DNA of 7,891 nt from Nitrospiraceae bacterium. GTDB taxonomy: Bacteria > Nitrospirota > Nitrospiria > Nitrospirales > Nitrospiraceae. The notes under the pieces are model-generated. The model saw only the letters and a list, made by a program, of their open reading frames with translations, did not search any database and was not told the origin of the DNA. The stretch spans positions 1 through 7,891 of the forward strand of contig JAABQN010000089.1 of the NCBI GenBank assembly GCA_011391455.1, written 5' to 3'. Below, one piece after another: positions 1-5,530 of this stretch. Position 1 is the stretch's first letter. Every line of letters starts with the position of its first letter. A program made the translations under genes and the position numbers.

Positions 1-651
1 CCCTTCCTCGGTGACCGACTGACTGAAATTGGAGGGGGACTCGGAACGTTTTCCGATCTCCTGATTCGTCATCATGTGCTTGCTCAGCCCAACCGGACCA
101 TCGAACTCTTGGAACCGGCAGAGGATTTGTTTTCTCAACTGAGAAATAAATGCCGGGCTCGATATACGGAATTACTCCAGACCGATCGCCTTCGGCTAAC
201 TAACGGGGTGTTCACACCCCGGATGAACACTTTTGACACTGCGATCATGATCAACGTGCTCGAACATATCGAGAACGATCGAGACCTTATTGGCAACATC
301 TATTCGTCTATTCAGCCCGGAGGAACATTGGCCGTCTTCTCACCAGCTCTGCCCTTTCTGTATAGCCCCCTCGATCGACGAGTTGGGCATTTCAGACGCT
401 ATAGAAAAAACGATTTGGCTTCGATCATGTCAGGAGCAGGTTTCTCACTCGAAAAAGTCCAATATATGGACTCTTTAGGAGTGATACCCTGGTACGTAAT
501 CAACGTCCTCGCCGGCTCCTGTTCATTTAATCCCCTGCTTGCAAAAACCTACGACCGTGTAGTCGTTCCGATAACAAGATGGGTGGAACATTACTTTGGA
601 GCTCCCATTGGCAAGAATGTGTTGGTCGTGGGCAGAAAGATCTTGCACTGA
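1..651 (+). CDS. Class I SAM-dependent methyltransferase (5' end outside window)
   Basis: Frame 1 is open from the first base to the TGA at 649-651, giving 216 residues with no start inside the window that keeps the fold intact. The SAM-binding glycine loop (motif I, EIGGGLGTFS, residues 9-18) is encoded by bases 25-54, upstream of the first possible start (GTG at 76), so the gene must begin before position 1. An acidic end of strand beta-2 follows (ELLEP, 35-39), then the DTAIMINVLEHIEND segment (79-93) and the post-motif PGGTLAVFSP (106-115). The C-terminal stretch with VGHFRRYRKNDL (128-139) and AGF (146-148) is typical of small-molecule methyltransferases found near polyprenyl-sugar glycosyltransferases; that link is family knowledge plus inference. 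The product is probably cytoplasmic. It is followed after 44 bp by the radical SAM gene on the same strand, so the two are likely co-transcribed. The substrate cannot be read from the sequence. Confidence 0.85.
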   Translation, partial: PFLGDRLTEIGGGLGTFSDLLIRHHVLAQPNRTIELLEPAEDLFSQLRNKCRARYTELLQTDRLRLTNGVFTPRMNTFDTAIMINVLEHIENDRDLIGNIYSSIQPGGTLAVFSPALPFLYSPLDRRVGHFRRYRKNDLASIMSGAGFSLEKVQYMDSLGVIPWYVINVLAGSCSFNPLLAKTYDRVVVPITRWVEHYFGAPIGKNVLVVGRKILH

Positions 652-683
652 ATGTGCGCCATCACTGATCGAATTCGTTCTGT

Positions 684-687
684 GGAG
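684..687 (+). promoter_or_regulatory. Ribosome binding site of the radical SAM gene
   Basis: GGAG lies 8 bases before the GTG at 696. An in-frame TGA at 666-668 rules out any start further upstream, so this site supports the GTG as the true start. Confidence 0.6.
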
Positions 688-695
688 CGACAACT

Positions 696-2228
696 GTGAC
701 TAATTGCGTTTGCCTTATTATCCCGCCGTCACTATTCCTTCTCGATGAGCGGGTATTCATGTCACTCGGCATTCTCAAGGTTGCTGCGGTGTTGGAGCAG
801 GCCGGTGTCGCGGTGGAACTGCTCGACCTCTCAGGCGTCACCAATTACGAGGAAGTCTTAGCCCTTCATCTCCGACAGAGCACTGCAGCGTGTTTCGGCC
901 TCACGGCTACGACACCTCAAATGCCGGCTGCGACAAAGATTCAAGAGACCATCCGGCGTTTACGTCCGGCTGCGAGAATCATCCTCGGAGGTCCGCATGT
1001 GACGCTGATCTGCGCTGCAGCCAAATACGAACGCAAGCGGAGCATCCTCGGGCGGGCATCGAGAGCGACCAAGCAATTGGCAGAAATGTTCGACGTCCTC
1101 GTCACCGGAGACGGTGAAGCGGCTGTGTTCGAGGCGCTGCAAAATACGCCCCCCCCGATCATCGACGGCGACGACCCCAAGTCGCCACTATTTCTCAGCA
1201 ATGCCTCAATCGAGGAGCTGCCGTTTCCCGCCCGCCACCTCATCGATGTATCCACCTATCAATACAGCATCGACGGCACGAGAGCCCTATCCATGATTGC
1301 GCAACTAGGCTGTCCATTCGGCTGTGGATTTTGCGGAGGCAGGATGAGCCCTTTCCTTCGCCGGGTCCGCACCCGTTCGTCTGAAAATATCGTTCAGGAG
1401 ATGGTCCATCTCCATCGTACCTACGGCGTGGCAGGCTTCATGCTGTACGACGACGAGTTGAACGTGAACCCCAAGATCGTCTCGTTGATGAGCCTGATCG
1501 CTGGTGCGCAACAGAAACTGGGGGTGGAATTCCGCCTTCGTGGCTTCATCAAAGCCGAGCTATTTACCGATGAGCAAGCTGCAGCCATGTATGAAGCGGG
1601 TTTTCGCTGGATACTGGTAGGCTTCGAATCAGGCCATCCTCGAATACTCGAAAACATCCAGAAAAAGTCCACCCGAGACGATAATACCCGCTGTATGGAA
1701 ATCGCCCAGCGACACAATCTGAAGGTCAAGGCTCTCATGTCGGTGGGCCATCCGGGAGAATCCGAGGAAACGATACAAGCGACGCGTGACTGGCTTGTCG
1801 AAGTCCGACCGGATGACTTCGACGCCACGGTCATTACGACATATCCCGGCACACCCTATTTCGACGAAGCGGTAGAAACAGCTTCCGGCATTTGGACCTA
1901 TACCTGTCCCAAATCCCAAGATCGGCTCCATAGTGTCGAAGTCGATTACCGCCACGTCGCGGAATATTACAAAGGCGTCCCCGGCAACTACACGGCGTTC
2001 ATCTACACCGATGACCTGACCAGTAAGCAACTCGTCAGCTATCGTGACTGGCTGGAAGCCGATGTTCGTCACACGCTCTCTATCCCGTTCAACAGCGCCA
2101 ATCCAGGGCTTCGCTACGAACATTCGATGGGCCAAAGCGGCCTACCCCCTTCGATCTTGAGAACATCGGATGCAACCATCAAACGCGCAACTCACAAGGC
2201 CATTCGAGTCCTCTCGTCTGGAGGATAG
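696..2228 (+). CDS. B12-binding-domain radical SAM protein
   Basis: This 510-residue protein has the length and layout of the cobalamin-dependent radical SAM class. An N-terminal Rossmann-like B12-binding region (about 1-155) includes LGILKVAAVLEQAG, the strand-turn GGPHVT (98-103) and VTGDGEAA (136-143). No DxHxxG cobalamin-ligand motif is seen, which is common in this class. The radical SAM core follows (about 195-395) with the 4Fe-4S cluster motif CPFGCGFC (C206, C210, C213), the LYDDELN segment (250-256), GFESG (309-313) and GHPGES (351-356). A C-terminal extension of about 110 residues has no motif I can name. Between GGPHVT and the GDGE turn lies a basic stretch (about 106-130, KYERKR...) longer than the minimal domain needs. 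The start is GTG, supported by GGAG at 684-687. The stop abuts the next gene, implying translational coupling. Such enzymes methylate unactivated carbons or rearrange substrates in lipid, cofactor or secondary-metabolite pathways. The substrate here is unknown. Confidence 0.9.
   Translation: MTNCVCLIIPPSLFLLDERVFMSLGILKVAAVLEQAGVAVELLDLSGVTNYEEVLALHLRQSTAACFGLTATTPQMPAATKIQETIRRLRPAARIILGGPHVTLICAAAKYERKRSILGRASRATKQLAEMFDVLVTGDGEAAVFEALQNTPPPIIDGDDPKSPLFLSNASIEELPFPARHLIDVSTYQYSIDGTRALSMIAQLGCPFGCGFCGGRMSPFLRRVRTRSSENIVQEMVHLHRTYGVAGFMLYDDELNVNPKIVSLMSLIAGAQQKLGVEFRLRGFIKAELFTDEQAAAMYEAGFRWILVGFESGHPRILENIQKKSTRDDNTRCMEIAQRHNLKVKALMSVGHPGESEETIQATRDWLVEVRPDDFDATVITTYPGTPYFDEAVETASGIWTYTCPKSQDRLHSVEVDYRHVAEYYKGVPGNYTAFIYTDDLTSKQLVSYRDWLEADVRHTLSIPFNSANPGLRYEHSMGQSGLPPSILRTSDATIKRATHKAIRVLSSGG
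2220..2224 (+). promoter_or_regulatory. Ribosome binding site of the GT-C gene, inside the upstream gene
   Basis: GGAGG lies within the last codons of the radical SAM gene, 4 bases before the GTG at 2229. The spacing is short but workable, and it fits coupling of the two genes with no untranslated bases between TAG and GTG. Confidence 0.55.
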
Positions 2229-4262
2229 GTGAGTTCAGAACAATGCACCATACCCCTGATAGCTGAGCGCACGGTGCCGCACGAAATCGTACGAACGAAT
2301 GAACTTGGGGCATCAGCTGCTTCAACATTTCTCACAGCCCTCCTTGTCGTCATCCTGGGAACAGCAGCCGCTGATCCAGCACGACTTCCCCTGCTCTTGA
2401 TCCCGATCTCGTTTCTGCTGGCTGCACATGGCATAGGACGACTCCTTGAGCGAGCGGCACAGTCCTGGGCTGCCGCCCTTCCAACCCATCTCCCTATGCT
2501 CGCCCTGACCGCACGATTGGGCATGGGCATTTCCATCCTAGGGTTTTCAACAACAATTCTTGGGCTTCTGGGCCTATACCGTTTCACTTGGCTGTTGATC
2601 GCCATCGGGCTGACATGGAGCCTATGGAGCGGCCTAAAATATTTCCCGCAATGGCGATGGCAACAGATTCGACCAACCTCTGGATCGTTCCTCAGCGGCC
2701 TGGCAATGGGAATCGTGTGGTGCATCGTGTGGCTCTGGACCACCATTCCACCGACGTTCTATGACGAATTGGCCTACCACCTTCCCATCGCCCAGTATGC
2801 GCTTCGTACGGGAAGCCTCCCGGCCCTCCCCTGGTCCTTCTTCACCTACATGCCCCATCTCTCGGATCTGTTCCTCGGATGGGGCTTGGCGCTTGACGGC
2901 GATGTCGGTGCCCGCTCAATGCATTTCGTAATCTGGGCCGTCATCTGGATAGCAGGCTGGGGATTCATAGAAGCCCTGACTACACCGGAAAGAAACCCCT
3001 GGATCGGCTGCGTCATTGCCGGCGCCTTCGCATCATCTTCTACGTTTCTTTTTCTCGGCGCCTTTCCGTTTGCAGAAACATCGCTCACCTTCGCAGTTTT
3101 GGCTTCTGCCGCGCTGATTGCACTTCCTATCGCCTTGGTCCCTTGGCTTCCAATCGGACTACTGTGGGGACTTGCCATTTCCGTCAAACTTTCTGGATTA
3201 TCATGGGTACTTGCTGGAGCGCTGGCGGCCCTTGCCATGGGATGGCCGCTGCGATCCCTCGCCAAAGCAGGACTTGCGGCCGTGGTTATGGCATTACCTT
3301 GGTGGGGACGGGCTTGGTGGTTGACAGGAAACCCTCTGTATCCACTGGGCTACCGTTGGCTTGGAGGTCTTTATTGGAATGATGCCAGCCAGGCACGGCT
3401 ACAGGGCGACCTCCCCTCGTTGCCCGAGCCATTCGATATCATAACCTTATTCCGTCTTCCTTTTGACATGGTCATGGCTCCTGAACGGTTCGGCTCTGCC
3501 TCGGATTGTGGTCCCCTCGCCGTCGTTGCAATCTGTCTCATGTTAAGCCTTCCCCTTTGGACGGTGTTCTTGCACGTCGATCAAGCCAAACGCCGTCAAT
3601 GCTACGCAGCCAGTCTCTTTGTCCTCCTAACAGCGACCATTTGGGTCATGACCTCGACAACAACCAGATTTTTTACCCCTGCGTTGATGCTCGGCCTGAG
3701 CCTCCTTGCTGTCTTGCTCACCAAGACTCCAAAGATCATTTTTGCCCTCACCATCGTCATACTAGCGGCGCTGGGTGCTTGGGGAACCTCTCGCTTTGTA
3801 TCCATGCATTCCCAGGTGTTTTCATCTGAGAAGGTCGCTCTTGGACAAGAGTCTGGCGCCGAATATGCCAAGCGAACAGTCGACCATTACGAGGCTGCCA
3901 CGTTTGCGAAAGAACATCTTCCACCTGACGCCAAACTTCTTTTCATTGGTGAGTCCCGGCCCTTCCATTTTGATCGGACATCCCTTGCCCCCTTCCCATT
4001 TCATGAACACCCCCTTACTCAATGGATACGAGAATCGGCTTCGCCTGAAGAGCTTCGTGACAGAATCCGCCGTGAAGGCTTTACTCATGTGATACTCAAC
4101 ACCAGAGAGTTTAAACGTCTGCATGACAAGTATCAGGTCCTTGCATTCAGCGGACCGAATGCCTCGCTTTACGACCAACACCTCAAACAACTACCACGGA
4201 CCATGACGACTCTGTTCTCGAAAAACAGCGTGTACATCTTTGAAGTTCCATCGTTGCCTTAG
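2229..4262 (+). CDS. GT-C-fold integral membrane glycosyltransferase (PMT_2/ArnT-like)
   Basis: The 677-residue product is strongly hydrophobic over residues 30-520, with roughly 12-14 membrane segments, and ends in a soluble domain of about 150 residues. After the segment at 153-174 comes PPTFYDELAYHLPIAQYAL (174-192). Its Asp-Glu pair (D179-E180) in the first large outer loop matches the catalytic acidic motif of GT-C enzymes such as ArnT and protein O-mannosyltransferases, which use polyprenyl-phosphate sugars on the periplasmic side. Further family-like features are TGNPLYPLGYRW (366-377) and TTRFFTPAL (478-486) before the last membrane segments. The C-terminal domain (about 545-677) contains KLLFIGES (569-576) and GFTHVILN (617-624), a pattern seen in related bacterial GT-C proteins. 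The GTG start abuts the upstream stop. The predicted role is transfer of a sugar from a lipid carrier to a lipid, glycan or protein. Donor and acceptor are unknown, and it could instead be a non-catalytic relative. Confidence 0.8.
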   Translation: MSSEQCTIPLIAERTVPHEIVRTNELGASAASTFLTALLVVILGTAAADPARLPLLLIPISFLLAAHGIGRLLERAAQSWAAALPTHLPMLALTARLGMGISILGFSTTILGLLGLYRFTWLLIAIGLTWSLWSGLKYFPQWRWQQIRPTSGSFLSGLAMGIVWCIVWLWTTIPPTFYDELAYHLPIAQYALRTGSLPALPWSFFTYMPHLSDLFLGWGLALDGDVGARSMHFVIWAVIWIAGWGFIEALTTPERNPWIGCVIAGAFASSSTFLFLGAFPFAETSLTFAVLASAALIALPIALVPWLPIGLLWGLAISVKLSGLSWVLAGALAALAMGWPLRSLAKAGLAAVVMALPWWGRAWWLTGNPLYPLGYRWLGGLYWNDASQARLQGDLPSLPEPFDIITLFRLPFDMVMAPERFGSASDCGPLAVVAICLMLSLPLWTVFLHVDQAKRRQCYAASLFVLLTATIWVMTSTTTRFFTPALMLGLSLLAVLLTKTPKIIFALTIVILAALGAWGTSRFVSMHSQVFSSEKVALGQESGAEYAKRTVDHYEAATFAKEHLPPDAKLLFIGESRPFHFDRTSLAPFPFHEHPLTQWIRESASPEELRDRIRREGFTHVILNTREFKRLHDKYQVLAFSGPNASLYDQHLKQLPRTMTTLFSKNSVYIFEVPSLP

Positions 4263-4295
4263 CAATTCCGGCGCTTCCGAGTTCACCATTGCATC

Positions 4296-4673
4296 TCACG
4301 ACACCTTCGCGCAGCACAGACATCCCCAGGCCAGATCGAGGGGGTACCAGGCCAACACGTCTATGCGCCGACCGTTGACGTCAAGATTCACACGGTTCAC
4401 CATCCACGGCGGCTTGTGGCCAAACAAGTACTGGGAGGATGACGTCTTGCATAGCAGCTTTCTGGTAAGCCCCCTCCCCTGCCAGCCTGGATCATCAAGA
4501 ACGATATATTCCTGTGCTGGAACCGGGGCATCCCGGAAGACACATATCAACGTTGAGCCAATAATCGACGGGCGCCTGCCTCTCAACTCATGAGCACGGC
4601 ATGCTGCCCTCGAAGAAACCTCCGACGCACAGAGTTGCCCGGTTGGCTTGCGTTGTGTCGATTGATCTGGCAA
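4296..4673 (-). pseudogene. Possible small gene or gene remnant, unrecognised
   Basis: A minus-strand frame of 125 residues ends at TGA (4298-4296). By hand count, its last 47 sense codons have GC of about 55%, 45% and 81% at codon positions 1, 2 and 3, the order expected for real coding DNA in a GC-rich genome. The overlapping plus-strand frame would have positions 1 and 2 reversed. The C-terminal end includes MVNRVNLDVNGRRIDVLAWY (from the only ATG, 4403). Upstream of about 4436 the third-position GC falls to about 55%, and the possible starts (TTG at 4673, 4586 and 4550) have no convincing ribosome binding site. This suggests a decayed or truncated gene whose 3' end survives, although a small intact gene with a weak start is possible. 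I recognise no family. It is transcribed against both neighbours. Confidence 0.35.
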
Positions 4674-4768
4674 TCTACCTAAACATAGCTCTTATAGCCT
4701 CTGGCAACTCCCGGGTGAATGTTCTGCCGGAGAAGGCTATGACCTATGTGAGGGACTATTGTAGACTT

Positions 4769-4778
4769 CACTGCAGTG
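4769..4778. repeat. Perfect 10-bp palindrome upstream of the Spy-like gene
   Basis: CACTGCAGTG reads the same on both strands and lies about 100 bp before the ATG at 4880. It could be half of an operator or simply chance; no second copy was seen nearby. Confidence 0.3.
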
Positions 4779-4866
4779 CGATTCTTGTTGTATGGGCTCA
4801 AGGACTGGCAGGGGCTACTAGAGATCTACGTCATCGTGGAATCAGACATCTTCATTCGGTCCAACC

Positions 4867-4874
4867 TAAGGAGG
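4867..4874 (+). promoter_or_regulatory. Strong ribosome binding site fixing the Spy-like start
   Basis: TAAGGAGG stands 5 bases before the ATG at 4880, a near-perfect match to the anti-Shine-Dalgarno sequence. It picks this ATG over in-frame codons as far up as 4601, which would place 93 unrelated residues before an otherwise clean signal peptide. Confidence 0.8.
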
Positions 4875-4879
4875 CAGGC

Positions 4880-5497
4880 ATGAAGCAGGGAAAACCAACA
4901 ATCGTGACGCTGGCCGTTGCATCGGTATTTGCGTTGTCCGTTGGGGTGTCATCTATCTGGGCCAATGAGCCAGGCTACGGCAAGGAAGGGCACGGAGGCG
5001 GCGGACATAGTTCGATGGGTGGACATGGCAAGAGCATGATGCACAACAGCACCGGCCAGCTGATTCGGCATCTGCTCAAGCACGAAAAAGACCTTGGGCT
5101 CACCGCAGAGCAAGTGACGAAACTCAAGGATATGCAGCTCACCCTGGACAAGACCCGTATCAAGAGCGAAGCCGACATCCAGGTAGCAGAACGCGAGTTG
5201 AAATCCTTGACCGAAGAAGAGAAGTCCGACCTGGGAGCGATCGAAGCCAAGTTGAAACAGAGCGCAGATCTGCAAGTCGCATTACGCATGGTCTCTATCA
5301 AGGCTCGCCGGGATGTGTACGCCCTGTTGACTCCGGAACAGCGTACCAAGGAAAAGACCGAGCATGAGAAAGTGATGCAGCAGCACAAGGATGCCGGCAA
5401 GGGTTACGGCAACCCTCATGGCGGTACGAGCGGCCCGATGAAAGACAGTCCTCATAAGGGCGGTATGTTGAAGGGACTACCCCTCCAACAAGCATAA
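4880..5497 (+). CDS. Periplasmic LTxxQ (Spy/CpxP-like) protein with His/Met-rich ends
   Basis: The 205-residue protein starts with a classical signal peptide: a charged start (MKQGK), a hydrophobic core (about 7-25) and a probable cleavage after SSIWA (A28), so it should be exported to the periplasm. The mature N-terminus (30-56) is rich in Gly, His and Met (for example GHGGGGHSSMGGHG, 37-50, then KSMMHN). A helical region (about 57-170) holds two copies of the family signature, LTAEQ (74-78) and LTPEQ (150-154), separated by a charged, heptad-like helix. The C-terminus (163-196) again carries spaced His, Gly and Met. Spy/CpxP relatives are periplasmic chaperones or stress and metal sensors induced by envelope stress, and the related zinc-resistance group binds metal. 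The His/Met tails suggest Cu or Zn binding, which is inference. The gene lies 33 bp before ilvD with no visible terminator, so co-transcription is plausible. It is longer than Spy (about 160 residues) because of the two tails. Confidence 0.8.
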   Translation: MKQGKPTIVTLAVASVFALSVGVSSIWANEPGYGKEGHGGGGHSSMGGHGKSMMHNSTGQLIRHLLKHEKDLGLTAEQVTKLKDMQLTLDKTRIKSEADIQVAERELKSLTEEEKSDLGAIEAKLKQSADLQVALRMVSIKARRDVYALLTPEQRTKEKTEHEKVMQQHKDAGKGYGNPHGGTSGPMKDSPHKGGMLKGLPLQQA

Positions 5498-5519
5498 TCG
5501 TACAGTCGTGTGATTCAGT

Positions 5520-5525
5520 AAGGGG
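5520..5525 (+). promoter_or_regulatory. Ribosome binding site of ilvD
   Basis: AAGGGG stands 5 bases before the ATG at 5531. A nearer ATG at 5526 is in another frame and meets a stop within a few codons, so 5531 is the start. Confidence 0.6.
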
Positions 5526-5530
5526 ATGTC

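Larger units (their letters stand above)
4263..4879. other. Long gap between the GT-C operon and the Spy-like gene
   Basis: This gap of about 617 bases holds no confident gene. The left part (4296-4673) carries the doubtful minus-strand frame described separately. The right part (about 4674-4879) shows no coding signal in any frame that I trust and should contain the promoter and leader of the downstream gene. I see no GC-rich hairpin followed by a T run after the GT-C stop at 4262, so where that operon terminates is unclear. Confidence 0.6.

Noticed and set aside
1629..2135. Antisense frame (168 codons) within the radical SAM gene
   Set aside because: It is a shadow of a confidently identified gene, with no start signal or motif of its own.
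2229..4262. Identification of the membrane protein as ArnT itself
   Set aside because: Only the GT-C layout and the Asp-Glu loop motif are shared; nothing in the sequence or the neighbourhood (no other arn genes) points to lipid A aminoarabinose transfer.
4240..4593. Plus-strand frame of 117 codons after the GT-C gene
   Set aside because: It begins inside the GT-C gene without a ribosome binding site, is rich in Ser, Arg and His like an antisense shadow, and its GC order at codon positions 1 and 2 is reversed compared with coding DNA.
4662..4689. Possible sigma-70 promoter, TTGATC then CATAGC with 16-bp spacing
   Set aside because: Only three of six bases match the -10 consensus, and it would leave a leader of about 190 bases; too weak to list as a feature.
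4601..4879. In-frame upstream extension of the Spy-like gene (93 extra codons)
   Set aside because: The added residues match nothing I recognise, and a strong ribosome binding site plus signal peptide begins exactly at ATG 4880.
5498..5530. Terminator between the Spy-like gene and ilvD
   Set aside because: The 33 bp contain no GC-rich hairpin and no T run.
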